From contig JBLHKE010000007.1 in NCBI GenBank assembly GCA_047619485.1, forward strand, positions 1-32,137: a stretch of DNA of 32,137 bases. The letters are read 5' to 3'. The notes beneath the pieces are model-generated. The model worked only from the letters and a program-made list of their open reading frames with translations, had not been told where the DNA came from and made no database searches. The stretch's first letter is position 1. Each line of letters opens with the position of its first letter. The DNA comes from JBLHKE01 sp047619485. Lineage in GTDB: Bacteria; Verrucomicrobiota; Verrucomicrobiia; Verrucomicrobiales; DEV007. Shown here in pieces: positions 9,091 through 17,793 of this stretch. Position numbers and translations under genes: made by a program.

Positions 9091-12000
9091 CTACTCGACG
9101 AGTTCAACTCCTAGGCGGAAGTATCGACAACGGTCTCCGGTGGCAGGTGTCGGGGTGACTCGGATGAGTGCGGTTCCGTCGCCTAGGTTCTGCTCACTTG
9201 CTGATCCTGGAGTCTCTGTCCACGAGGAAAGGTCGGTCGATGTCTCGATCCGATAGGTGATTCCGGCTGCCGCCAAATTACGGCGATAGGTCAGGGCAAT
9301 TGTGCCACTTCCAGTCGGGATCAGCTCGATCGGTGAGACTGAAGGGTGGTCATCGTCGGAGCCAGTAGCGAACTCGATCAGTCGGTTCAAGCTGTCACCG
9401 TCAGCGTCGGCTAGCGGGTCGCCGAGAAACTTCACCGTGCCGCTGCCACCGGGTGATCCTCCGGCGATGGCGCTACTGTGCCAGCTGGTCGCGAGGCTGT
9501 GGCTCGGGTTGGTCGCGGGTAGCTCGAGCACCAGGCTGTAGCCCGCGCCGTCGGCGGCGATTGGCCAAGGGGCGTCATCGTCGTAGGTGAAGTTGCGGAT
9601 GGTGATGCCGTCGATGTTGACCAACGCTATCGTTTCGCCGCCGTCGCGCAGGTTGGTGTCGTTCTCGAAAGTTCCGCCGATACGCCGGCTCGGATCCACG
9701 CCGTGGCGAAGATCGAGTGCGGCTAGATTTTTTGCCACCACGATGTGTTTCCCGGCGGGTAGTAGGGAGTCGAGGCCGGGTGGAAAAGTGAAATCGATAC
9801 CGTCGGTGAAACTGGCGCCGGTCAGGTCGATCTCAGAGCTGCCGATGTTCATCAATTCGATGTATTCGAACTGGTCGCCGTCGAGGATGCCGGCGTTGAT
9901 CTCAGCTTGGGTTGGCGGGCTCGGGTTGTACATGATCTCGGAGACGACTAGATTGCTAGGTTCAGCAGGCGTCGAGCCGACTGCGTAGGTCGCCGTCACT
10001 GGGCCGCTCCACTCGTTGCCATCGAGTGCACGGGCTGTGATCATCACGCTTTGATCGAGTGTGAGCGGGGAATCCACGGAGGTATGGCTCAGTTCGAGTG
10101 AGGCGTCGATGAGAAAGTCTGATCCGCCAGCGAGCGTATTCATCCCCTGGATCGCTAGCGCGTTGCCGCCGTTGAGGACGGCGGACTTGAACGCGCTGGC
10201 ATCGATGACAAGCACTGTGCTCAGCACGGTCTGGTCGCTACGGGATCCGGTGGAAGAAGAATTCCACTGGAGAGGGGTCGGCGCATTGAATCCACCGATT
10301 CTGGTTCCGTTCAGAAAGGCTGCAAAACCGTCATCGATGGTCACCCGCAAGGTGATCGAGTTGAGACTGGCGGCGTTGAAGAAGTCGAAGTTCCAGCGAA
10401 AGTAGCCGCTCGCATTCTTGTTCACCATGTCATCCTTGATGTCAGTGTTTACCCCCGCAGCTAGCCCAGGGGGAGTGTTTTCCCAACCGAGGCCTGGGGG
10501 CGCCAGAGTCCAGGTCGAGTCGTCGAAACTGCTGGGAGCTGCTGTCCAGGTGAATCCGATGGTGTCGTCCTCGGCGACGAAGTAGCGGCAATCGGTTCCG
10601 AATGGAACGACGGTGGTATCCACCGTGTTCGCCGCGCCGCCGTTGAAAAGGATCGCGTTTGGTGAGATCCCCCCGCCTGGAAGCCGTGGATCGCTTCCAT
10701 TGGAGGTGTAGTAAATATCACTGCCGGCTGCGGCGAGCAGGGTTAGTTCAGTGCTGGGCGCGACCGAACCACTTCCGATACTAAGGCTGGGTCGGGGAAC
10801 GAATTGCGCATCGATCGCTGCGGTGCGTGTAGTGAGCCAATTCTTCATTGCTTCTACTTTCGCCGGCCAACTCGAAGTGCCATTGCGCAGCGCGACGGGC
10901 TCGGTGATCTCGGCCTTCTGCGCATCGATGATCGCATTCATGTGATCAGTGGCGAATGAGCCTGCGCGTAGCTCCTGCCAGCGATCGATGTATTTCTGCT
11001 CGAAGTCGACATCGTCAAACAGGCGAGGGAACCACATACGGTTGTCGGCAAATCGCAGGTTGCTGCTCGGGTTGGTACTCGTCGGGCTGGTGGTGTAGCC
11101 CCGGTCAAAGTCCCAGATCGGACCAAACTTGATCTTGTCCGGTGCGGTGTCCCTGTAGAGCAGGGTGCTCAGGACATAGGCGTCTTGGTTCTTCGTTAGA
11201 TTTTGCAGGATGTACTGATCGATGAAGTTATCGACATCGATGTGAGCCGCATAGCCCACCGACAGATCTTTCCAACTGGCACCATAGAGAGCATCCTCGA
11301 AAGCGTTCATCTCCGACTCAATCACGTTGCGCTGAGCGGCATTTATCTCGTACCCGCCTGGCGATTCAAAATTGAAGAACGAGTGATAGAACTCCGGAAG
11401 ATCATCCCGGTTGCGGACGCCAAAGGCGCTGTCGTTTGGCGTTTCCAGCGTTTGGTTTGGGCCAGGTGTATGGAAGTGACGCGGCGTGCCGCCGCCGATC
11501 GGCTGCGGGTCCATGCGGTCGGCGTTGATCATCCACCCTCCGTCGCTACCATCCTGCGAAAGCCTTTCAAAGTCGATGCGATCGTTGCCGCGCTTGCGCT
11601 GTTCTATGAAAATGTAGATGCCGGCGTAGTCGGACATCGACAGCGAACCGCCGCCGGTGTTGAGGAAGACTTCGACGAACTGGGTACGCGTCGCGTAGCG
11701 CCCGATCTCGTTGCTCAACTGGTAGATGAAGGAATTGTGAAGCAACGGCCGGTCGTAGCGGTTGCCACTGAAGGCCTCGGTCGGTGCGTAGAGCACCCAG
11801 TCGGATTCGGCTGGCATGCCAAAGGGGGAGATGTCGGCGCTTTGTTCGATCGTGCCGTCTTCCCAAGTCTCGAGGCTGAGCGGCTTTTTCGACAGGGACG
11901 CCGAGCTCGAGCCGCGCACTCGGATACCTGCGTTGCTGACGATGGTGGGGGGATCTGCGGGGGAGGCTTGGCCAGATGTGGTGCGATCAAAAATCGCCAT

Positions 12001-12900
12001 CAATACCGGCTGGCGCGCGACTTGAATGACGCCGCTGCCGTCATTGCCGTTCGGTCCCGTGCTGGAGTTGCGCTGAGGCACGCTGCCAGCGCCGAAGTTG
12101 TCGAGCACTACGATTGGAAGTGGCGATGAGAAAGTCTGCGTGTCAGTGGCCAGTTTCAGGTATTTCCGGGTCGTGATCGAACCTGCATCGGCGTCTGAAA
12201 TCTGTGCGCGTGCCCGGATTTCGGTTGTCGCACTGATTGCGAAAGCTGCAGTGTAACTGGTGCCGTTGGCCGCGTTGGGATCGGTGCCGTCGGTGGTGTA
12301 GATGAGCGTCGTGCCGGCGGTCGGGTTGCTCAGCGTGATGGTGAGGGAGGTGGTGAAAATTTGGCTGCCCGGATTGAAAATGACGGCAGCGATTGGTGCG
12401 CTGCCGGCAGGGGAGTTGGTGTTTCCGGGTGTGGCAGTGGTGAAGTAGCCAGCCGAACCCCACGAGACGTCGGGGAATTGTTGCGGAAAGGTGGGGTCGA
12501 AGCTGCTGGCTTTGGTTGTGCCGTCGGGCATGGTCAGGGAGAGAAACTCACCGCCACTTGATAACTTAAAATTGGCGTGAAGTTCGCTGCCGGTGACCGC
12601 ACGGTTCTTCTTCGATGCGAAAACTACGAGGAACTCACCCGGCGCCATCGGGGTTGAAGGGAATGTCCATTGAACTAGGTCTCCGCTGTCGTCTGAGAGC
12701 GACCAAGCTGCGAGATCACCCGCCATGTCCCCAGTATTCTGGATTTCGATCCAATCGGAGAAATCACCATCTTCGTCCGCCAGTAAGCTGTCGTTGACTG
12801 CCATGATTTCGCTGAGAACTGGCGAGAATCCGGCATTCGCAATCGGTTGGAGAGATAAGAATGTCAGAATCGATACGATCCAACATGAACTGGTTTTCAT
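9091..12900 (-). CDS. Secreted CotH-kinase-like protein with two lamin-tail domains
   Basis: 1269 residues; ATG 12900 is chosen because it opens a signal peptide (MKTSSCWIVSILTFLSLQPIANA). Domains in order: lamin-tail domain (about 28-125, LSEIMAVNDSLLADEDGDFSDWIEI); chitobiase-C-like beta repeat (about 180-250, TLIYTTDGTDPN); CotH-like kinase region (about 325-615, GIRVRGSSS, YAGIYIFIEQRKRGNDRIDF, GPIWDFDRGY); second chitobiase-C-like repeat (about 710-750); a jelly-roll-like domain (about 790-950); second lamin-tail domain (about 985-1110, SEIMYNPSPP); a TSP3-like calcium loop DADGDS near 1175; and the shared C-terminal module ending in RCRYFRLGVELVE. CotH of Bacillus phosphorylates spore coat proteins; secreted versions with lamin-tail domains are common in verrucomicrobia and planctomycetes and their substrates are unknown. 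No clear ribosome-binding site precedes the start. Confidence 0.88.
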   Translation of the reverse strand: MKTSSCWIVSILTFLSLQPIANAGFSPVLSEIMAVNDSLLADEDGDFSDWIEIQNTGDMAGDLAAWSLSDDSGDLVQWTFPSTPMAPGEFLVVFASKKNRAVTGSELHANFKLSSGGEFLSLTMPDGTTKASSFDPTFPQQFPDVSWGSAGYFTTATPGNTNSPAGSAPIAAVIFNPGSQIFTTSLTITLSNPTAGTTLIYTTDGTDPNAANGTSYTAAFAISATTEIRARAQISDADAGSITTRKYLKLATDTQTFSSPLPIVVLDNFGAGSVPQRNSSTGPNGNDGSGVIQVARQPVLMAIFDRTTSGQASPADPPTIVSNAGIRVRGSSSASLSKKPLSLETWEDGTIEQSADISPFGMPAESDWVLYAPTEAFSGNRYDRPLLHNSFIYQLSNEIGRYATRTQFVEVFLNTGGGSLSMSDYAGIYIFIEQRKRGNDRIDFERLSQDGSDGGWMINADRMDPQPIGGGTPRHFHTPGPNQTLETPNDSAFGVRNRDDLPEFYHSFFNFESPGGYEINAAQRNVIESEMNAFEDALYGASWKDLSVGYAAHIDVDNFIDQYILQNLTKNQDAYVLSTLLYRDTAPDKIKFGPIWDFDRGYTTSPTSTNPSSNLRFADNRMWFPRLFDDVDFEQKYIDRWQELRAGSFATDHMNAIIDAQKAEITEPVALRNGTSSWPAKVEAMKNWLTTRTAAIDAQFVPRPSLSIGSGSVAPSTELTLLAAAGSDIYYTSNGSDPRLPGGGISPNAILFNGGAANTVDTTVVPFGTDCRYFVAEDDTIGFTWTAAPSSFDDSTWTLAPPGLGWENTPPGLAAGVNTDIKDDMVNKNASGYFRWNFDFFNAASLNSITLRVTIDDGFAAFLNGTRIGGFNAPTPLQWNSSSTGSRSDQTVLSTVLVIDASAFKSAVLNGGNALAIQGMNTLAGGSDFLIDASLELSHTSVDSPLTLDQSVMITARALDGNEWSGPVTATYAVGSTPAEPSNLVVSEIMYNPSPPTQAEINAGILDGDQFEYIELMNIGSSEIDLTGASFTDGIDFTFPPGLDSLLPAGKHIVVAKNLAALDLRHGVDPSRRIGGTFENDTNLRDGGETIALVNIDGITIRNFTYDDDAPWPIAADGAGYSLVLELPATNPSHSLATSWHSSAIAGGSPGGSGTVKFLGDPLADADGDSLNRLIEFATGSDDDHPSVSPIELIPTGSGTIALTYRRNLAAAGITYRIETSTDLSSWTETPGSASEQNLGDGTALIRVTPTPATGDRCRYFRLGVELVE

Positions 12901-13020
12901 TTTTGGGGGAGGTGAAGCTGGTGCCAGCACTCGATACTACTTTATAAGCAAAGGGGGGCGCTGGGGAATTGGCAACGGTACACCGCTGGTAGGATGCCCG
13001 GACCAGCCGGAATCAAAATA

Positions 13021-13220
13021 TTAGCGGCAACTAAAATTGATATTTATAGAGATGAACTCATCGGCCTCCTCCTCCGCGATTGAGATGGTCTGATCGAACC
13101 CTCGGTTACGAAACGACGGTCTATTACCTGAAGCAGGCGATTCGATCTCCAGCTGCACGATGGCACTAGCCTCGCCGAGGCCGATATTTTGATCCAGTGG
13201 GTTCGCTCCGAAGCTTAAAA
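13021..13220 (-). pseudogene. Possible 3' remnant of a secreted protein gene
   Basis: A minus-strand frame without an in-frame ATG runs to TAA at 13021-13023. It reads about 65 residues including LDQNIGLGEASAIVQLE and IAEEEADEFISINI, with an alternating hydrophobic pattern like a beta-rich extracellular protein. It lies directly downstream of a strong terminator, so it should not be transcribed from the gene before it. It may be the tail of a deleted gene or a chance frame. I do not recognise the family. Confidence 0.25.
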
Positions 13221-13250
13221 AAGCCCGTTCCCTTTGCAGGAAACGGGCTT
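13215..13250 (-). terminator. Intrinsic terminator of the PEP-CTERM gene
   Basis: On the minus strand, AAGCCCGTTTCC and GGGAACGGGCTT pair in a 12-bp stem with one mismatch around a 6-base loop, followed at once by six T residues. It starts 20 nt after the stop codon at 13271. Confidence 0.85.
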
Positions 13251-13270
13251 GAAATGTGTTGATCGCGTAA

Positions 13271-13939
13271 TTACTTACGACGGCGACGCAGGATCAGAGC
13301 CAGTCCACCGAGGCCGAGAAAGGCCGTCGAGGAAGGTTCAGGGACAGTGTTGAGTGACACTGCGAAGCGTGCGTCGAACGAAGAGGGCGAGTCGTTGTTA
13401 CCATCGTTATCTGCTGTTCCGGCGGTGTATGAATCACCAAAACCGCCACTGGCGTCACGTGCGACTGCTATACGAGCATTCACTGCGGAATCATCAGTGG
13501 CAGTAGTGGACCAGACAAGGGCCGTCTCCAACGTAGAGTTCAGGGCAATGTTACCAAAGCTCCAAATCAATGAGTCAAGCCCAGCTGCACTTCCGACATC
13601 GACCGTGTTGGTTGAAGAACCAAGGAATGTTCCGTCATTACCGTCGTTTCCTTGATACACGTTAAGGAAAAGTGGTCCGGCAGTAGCGACTCCAGTCACG
13701 GCTTTCAGGAAAGTTGCCGAATCTAGGTAGACGGTTGTAGGCAATGGAGAGTTGGCAGCAACTGTGTCTGTCGCTCCCAGGCCAGGAACATTCGGAGTGA
13801 AAGACTGGACTGCAAAGTTCGCTACTGCACCCCCTGTGGCTCCGTTTGGTTCGCCGATGTAGTTGTCAACGAGGATCGCTGCAGCATTCGCTCCCATTGT
13901 TGTTGCAGCCAATGCTGCGATTGTGAGTTTTAATTTCAT
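13271..13939 (-). CDS. PEP-CTERM-anchored secreted protein
   Basis: 222 residues from ATG 13939. The N-terminus is a signal peptide (MKLKLTIAALAATTMGANA). The middle is a low-complexity, Ala/Gly/Thr/Asp-rich beta protein with repeated GNDGND-like runs and no recognised catalytic motif. The C-terminus is a textbook PEP-CTERM sorting signal: VPEPSS, a hydrophobic helix (TAFLGLGGLALIL) and RRRRK. In this system an exosortase of the EpsH/XrtA type cuts at the PEP motif and passes the protein to the envelope or matrix. No exosortase is encoded in the window. A longer frame to 14008 lacks a signal peptide and is rejected. A strong terminator follows. The function is unknown; matrix or surface protein is inference. 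It is 273 bp from the second AraR-like regulator, on the same strand. Confidence 0.88.
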   Translation of the reverse strand: MKLKLTIAALAATTMGANAAAILVDNYIGEPNGATGGAVANFAVQSFTPNVPGLGATDTVAANSPLPTTVYLDSATFLKAVTGVATAGPLFLNVYQGNDGNDGTFLGSSTNTVDVGSAAGLDSLIWSFGNIALNSTLETALVWSTTATDDSAVNARIAVARDASGGFGDSYTAGTADNDGNNDSPSSFDARFAVSLNTVPEPSSTAFLGLGGLALILRRRRK

Positions 13940-13963
13940 AGTATTTTTCTGGGTTTGTGTTGA

Positions 13964-13977
13964 TGTTCGAAAGAACA
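13964..13977. promoter_or_regulatory. Inverted repeat in the PEP-CTERM gene leader
   Basis: TGTTC-GAAA-GAACA is a perfect 5-bp inverted repeat 24 bp upstream of the start codon at 13939. It could be an operator or a 5' leader hairpin. The sequence alone does not decide. Confidence 0.25.
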
Positions 13978-14015
13978 CGGCTCGGCCAATTGATCGGCTC
14001 CGTCGCAATCAAAGA

Positions 14016-14027
14016 GACGCTTGCGTC
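14016..14027. promoter_or_regulatory. 12-bp palindrome upstream of the PEP-CTERM gene
   Basis: GACGC-TT-GCGTC is an inverted repeat with a 2-bp centre, about 77 bp upstream of the PEP-CTERM start and about 185 bp downstream of the regulator stop. Its size suits a dimeric regulator such as the AraR-like protein encoded upstream. Binding is inference. Confidence 0.25.
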
Positions 14028-14128
14028 CCAATGAGCTTTCAGTGCTGGCTGGAGGATGGCCGACCAGTAAATGAGGGTGATTCCCTCAAGCTTTGTTAGG
14101 TATGATCGGGGGCGTGGGTGTCAGCAAT

Positions 14129-14162
14129 GCGAAAGTAAAGGCGTCACGAAAACACCTTTCGC
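14129..14162 (-). terminator. Weak hairpin downstream of the second regulator gene
   Basis: GCGAAAG (14129-14135) and CTTTCGC (14156-14162) are perfect inverted arms with a 20-base loop, starting 50 nt after the regulator stop codon. There is no T-run, so termination is possible but not shown. Confidence 0.25.
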
Positions 14163-14212
14163 GAAGTTGCTATGACCAATGGGCAGCCGCCTGATGGCTT
14201 CTAAAGGCCGGA

Positions 14213-15319
14213 TTATTTCTCAATTTTGTTGATCTTTGCCGGCCCGAGGCTCCCTCCTGGGACGAACTCTGGGATCAAATTGATATGCGAAGTCGCACAG
14301 ACCTGGCTCTGAAGAAGGTCCAGCACTCGGGGAAGAATCTGAACTACGGCGCGTTCTTCGTTGAGCTCATAGTGAGCGAGACTGGGTGAGGTGAATTCTA
14401 AAAGTGGCTGGGAGCGCAGTAGGATGACCGACATCTCACCCGGCACAGGGATGCGATGTTGCTGGAGCCAGGTAAGAGCAAAAAGGGCGATCTCCGGGAT
14501 GCTGCAGATGATTACAGTCGCCTGACTGCCTCCCCGTCCGCGGGCGATCAAGCGCTCAAACTCGACAGCCATCATCCCGGCATCCATCGGACAAGTGAGG
14601 ACGGTCGTCTGTACATCAACACCAGATAATTCCCGCAATCTATCTTCGAGTTGATCCTCCCCGACCAGCGGACTCGATGGTCGGGCGAGGGCAATGTGGC
14701 GATGCCTCAACCGTCGCGCGGTGGCGACGGCATGAGTCATTGCTGAAAGGCTGTCCACCTCGACACTTGCTAGATCCACCTCCGGTGCCGGGCTGCCAAG
14801 GATACAGGAAACCTGCTGGTGCTTATTGAACCAGCGCTGCACCTCGCCAGGCATCTGATGCAGGATCCAGACATCTCCCCTGACAGTGCCCAGCCATTCC
14901 TTCATATGAACTTCTGGATTGGCGAGCACCTTGTCCGGGATTCGGACGACACGGAAAATGCACCCGTGATTCGTTAGTTGGGACTGCAACTGAGCGATCA
15001 GGCGGAGATTCACGCTAGAGATCTCCGGCAATGGTTTGCGGGTTAACAAGATGACGCTCTTGGATCGGGTATTGGCGGTCGCACCTAACTTAGGTTTGGC
15101 AAGAATCCTGCGCCGCGTACCTGAACGCCCTTCATCGATCAAGCCCTCCTCTGCTATTTTGAGCATCGCACGCCGCAAGGTGCTCCGGCTGATCCCGAGT
15201 TGTTCGCACAGGGCTCTCTCCGGAGGCATTAGTTCTGTCCACTCTCCGCTAGCGATACCGGTGCGCAATCCATTCACTGTATGGGCAAGAACGGAAATGT
15301 GTTGGGGCGCGTCCGGCAT
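14213..15319 (-). CDS. AraR-like chimeric transcriptional regulator, paralogue of 5567-6628
   Basis: 368 residues from ATG 15319 (MPDAPQHIS). Residues about 10-75 are a GntR winged helix (MPPERALCEQLGISRSTLRRA) and the rest a LacI/GalR-like sugar sensor (HIALARPSSP, EMSVILLRSQP). It aligns through its length with the regulator at 5567-6628: both have GEW-T before the helix, VW-LHQ and QRWF in the linker to the sensor, and PxFV-G-S at the end. An earlier in-frame Met at 15361 is possible but breaks the alignment of starts. It lies between the ADH gene and the PEP-CTERM gene, all on the minus strand. Its target may be one of them or a distant locus. Ligand unknown. Confidence 0.85.
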   Translation of the reverse strand: MPDAPQHISVLAHTVNGLRTGIASGEWTELMPPERALCEQLGISRSTLRRAMLKIAEEGLIDEGRSGTRRRILAKPKLGATANTRSKSVILLTRKPLPEISSVNLRLIAQLQSQLTNHGCIFRVVRIPDKVLANPEVHMKEWLGTVRGDVWILHQMPGEVQRWFNKHQQVSCILGSPAPEVDLASVEVDSLSAMTHAVATARRLRHRHIALARPSSPLVGEDQLEDRLRELSGVDVQTTVLTCPMDAGMMAVEFERLIARGRGGSQATVIICSIPEIALFALTWLQQHRIPVPGEMSVILLRSQPLLEFTSPSLAHYELNEERAVVQILPRVLDLLQSQVCATSHINLIPEFVPGGSLGPAKINKIEK

Positions 15320-15544
15320 CGCACTGACGATACCTCCATCACTGCGCACCATCAAGATCAAGACGGGGGTTGCCCATTCATGTCTGGTTTGGTGTCAAGA
15401 CCGGTATTCTGGCGCCACCGCAATGCCCATGGCGGGCAGACTTTTTCCAACGTGCGCGAAGGCCATTGGGGCTGGCGTGCGTTTTGGGAGAATGGAAGGG
15501 AGTGAAGACGCGGCAGCTGGATATTAACGACCTCTATATGAAGC

Positions 15545-15570
15545 CCTCGTGAGGCTCTTCTATCACGAGG
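15545..15570 (-). terminator. Hairpin after the alcohol dehydrogenase gene
   Basis: CCTCGTGA (15545-15552) and TCACGAGG (15563-15570) form a perfect 8-bp stem with a 10-base loop, 9 bp beyond the stop codon at 15580. No T-run follows on the minus strand, so it may be a weak or factor-assisted terminator. Confidence 0.45.
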
Positions 15571-15579
15571 ATAAGCAGG

Positions 15580-16683
15580 CTAGAACAGGATCACCCCCTT
15601 GGCGTTCCGGCCGGCGACCAGATCGTCAAAGGCCTGAGCGAGATCGTCGAGCTGGTAGGTCCTGGTCACTAACTCGTCCAACATGAGCGCTCCCGAACGG
15701 TAGTAGCTGATCAACATTGGAAAATCCTCCGCCGGCCGGCACTTGCCGTAGAGCGGGTTGAGGTAGGTCTTGTCCCACTCGAACAACTCCATGTCGAACG
15801 GGATCTCCTGCTCGATACCGCTCACCTGGATAGCCGTCCCACCATTGCGAACCATGGCCAACGGCGCCGCGCCCAGCTGCGGGACCGCGGTGCACTCGAA
15901 GGCGTAGTCGGCACCACGTCCACCGGTCAATGCTCTCACTTCTTCCGCCGCCCGCAGCAATCCTCTGTCTTCACGAGAGGCGCAGATAGTATGGGTGGCT
16001 CCAAATTTCTTCGCTGTAGCGAGCCGGTCTTCGCTGATATCGATCGCCACGATCATCGCGGCCGCCGCGATGCGTGCGCCCTGGATGACATTCAAACCGA
16101 CACCGCCGGCACCGAGCACGACCGCCGAGCTGCCAGCCTCCAATTTCGCGGCGTTGGTCACCGATCCAACCCCTGTCATCACGGCACAGCCTAAAAGGCA
16201 GGCTGAAGAAAACGGGATCTCTTCCGGCAATTTTACCACCGCAGGTTCGCGCACTAAGGCCAGGCTCGACATCGTCCCTAAGTTGAAGGAGCGGGGCACC
16301 GCCATGCCTCGGTGTTGGGAACTATCAGCTCGCGCATGGCCGCACATCGGGTCTTTTCCTGTGACGGGCGAATTGATCTCGCAGAGCGACTCATTGCCGA
16401 GGTGGCACTGAAAACACGCCCCGCACGGAATGGCCCAACTCAACACGACCCGATCCCCGGGAAGAATACCCCGTACTTCGTCGCCTACCGCTCTGACCAC
16501 TCCCGCCCCTTCGTGCCCCATGATCAGCTGACGTCCCCAGCGCATGGAGTCGTGATCGGTATGGCAGATGCCCGAGGCTTTGATCTCAACCAAGACCTCA
16601 TCACCCCGGGGGGGATCGACCTCAATCTCCCCGATGCTGAAATTGCCCTCGCCGTCCGTGATAGCTGCTCTCGCTTGGTTCAT
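15580..16683 (-). CDS. Zinc-dependent alcohol dehydrogenase (MDR family)
   Basis: 367 residues, the usual length. The catalytic zinc ligands are Cys40 (GICHTDH), His57 (GHEGAG) and Cys166 (GCAVMTG). The structural zinc site is complete: Cys87, Cys90, Cys93 and Cys101. The Rossmann motif GAGGVG is at 191-196, and Asp215 at the end of the second strand favours NAD+ over NADP+. By family it oxidises a primary alcohol or reduces an aldehyde in the cytoplasm. The overall pattern is close to the class III/formaldehyde-type dehydrogenases, but the substrate cannot be read. GAGGG lies about 9-13 nt before the ATG. A hairpin follows the gene. It starts 67 bp from the decayed sialidase on the opposite strand. 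Confidence 0.92.
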   Translation of the reverse strand: MNQARAAITDGEGNFSIGEIEVDPPRGDEVLVEIKASGICHTDHDSMRWGRQLIMGHEGAGVVRAVGDEVRGILPGDRVVLSWAIPCGACFQCHLGNESLCEINSPVTGKDPMCGHARADSSQHRGMAVPRSFNLGTMSSLALVREPAVVKLPEEIPFSSACLLGCAVMTGVGSVTNAAKLEAGSSAVVLGAGGVGLNVIQGARIAAAAMIVAIDISEDRLATAKKFGATHTICASREDRGLLRAAEEVRALTGGRGADYAFECTAVPQLGAAPLAMVRNGGTAIQVSGIEQEIPFDMELFEWDKTYLNPLYGKCRPAEDFPMLISYYRSGALMLDELVTRTYQLDDLAQAFDDLVAGRNAKGVILF

Positions 16684-16750
16684 TGTTGTCTACCCTCTTG
16701 GGCTTTAGTCGGTATGACAACGGTGGATTTGTCTACATTCAAAAGTTTGA

Positions 16751-17793
16751 TCAGGCCAGTATCTCCGCTCTCTCGACAATGGTGAAACGTGGAGCGCTGT
16801 CGATTTACCTGACTCATTTCCGCCTACGACTTGTCTTGCAAAAGAGGCATCAGCCATCGGCCGCAGCCCGGTTAGCAAAGAGTTCATTCGCATCGAGCCG
16901 CTGTATCGTGGCGGTGTAGGGGAAGGGATGCACGTTTCGAAGGGTGGGCTCGATGGGATGTGGTTCCGAATCGAAGACGCGGGGGGCGAACCGATTTTAC
17001 TCAAGGGAATCTTGCGCCGCCCGCTGTGGGTAAATGGCGGCAAGCGCGTCATCGTGCCCGGGCATGGTGGAGGGGGGTGGACTTGGTATTCGGATGATCA
17101 GGGCGCGACGTGGCAACGGTCGAACAATGTCCAGTCTCCCTAACATCAGATTGGTGGCGTTCATCAGGCCACGCGTTGGAATCATGGCATGGTCGATGCA
17201 CCAATACGTCGATGAAATTGTCGGCCACTGTGGTTACAATCGCAAAGCCGGCGCACAGGTCGAAGGCGGAGCGCTGCGGGTGCGGCGGGTGGATGATCGA
17301 TCGCTGACGAACCAGAATCAGGGGGCTGCTTGGAATTTCCCAGCCGGACATGGTGGATCGTTAAAGGTAAAAGTGCGCCTCGAGCCAAGCTGCGCGGGCA
17401 TGCAGTTGGCTCTCTGTGATCGCTGGTCCACCACCGATTATCGAGAAGGCGGTGGGCAGCTTTACCGAGTGTTTCGACGGTAAGCAGATCTACGACGGCG
17501 CGAGTTTCATCAACGGTTCAACGTCGCCCACACCAACAACAACTGGAACTTTCACACCTTCCGCATCGCCCACGACGTCGGCAAACAGCAACTACCACGT
17601 CTGGCGCGATGGCGCGATGGCGAGCGGCTCTCGGCGCCTGCTGGCGTCGTCTACGATCTCGGCAACAACTACGACATCGTCGCTGCCGCACCTGGGGATG
17701 ACGCCGACGGCGACGGTGCAAGCAACCTCGAAGAATACGCGGCCGACACCGATCCGACCAACCGCAGTTCGATGCTCGAACCGCTACCGGTAG
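16751..17793 (+). pseudogene. Decayed secreted sialidase with LamG-like domain and TSP3-like tail
   Basis: The pieces of one gene are found in order but in changing frames. Asp box SLDNGETW (16769-16792) follows an in-frame TGA at 16748 and has no start. The same frame runs through SDDQGATW (17090-17113) to TAA 17141-17143 and then continues the homologous text HQIGGVHQATRWNHGMVD before a second stop near 17210. A second frame gives GAAWNFPAGHGG and LALCDRWSTT of a LamG-like domain. A third gives RFNVAHTNNNWNFHTFRIAHD. An 8-bp tandem duplication (TGGCGCGA twice, 17602-17617) breaks NYHVWRDG from its continuation. The last piece holds DADGDGASNLEEYAADTDPTN. Much of the propeller is deleted, and the gene stops where the C-terminal module should begin, overlapping the next gene. 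It is a relic of sialic acid release by a secreted enzyme. Confidence 0.8.

Larger units (their letters stand above)
12901..13270. other. Intergenic region with a terminator and a coding remnant
   Basis: This 370-bp stretch contains the terminator of the PEP-CTERM gene (13215-13250), a promoterless open fragment (13021-13220) and the upstream region of the CotH gene. A TATAAA at about 12939-12944 (minus strand) could be a -10 box for the CotH gene, but I see no well-spaced -35. Confidence 0.5.

Noticed and set aside
8640..9107. Minus-strand 155-codon frame between the LamG and CotH genes
   Set aside because: Arg/Ser/Pro-rich with no domain, spans the inverted-repeat element and overlaps the end of the CotH gene.
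11203..12129. Plus-strand frame of 308 codons inside the CotH gene
   Set aside because: Antisense shadow of a gene with lamin-tail and CotH motifs; no domain.
15281..15552. Short plus-strand frames upstream of the second regulator
   Set aside because: Several overlapping frames with no ribosome-binding site or motif; they cross the regulator start.
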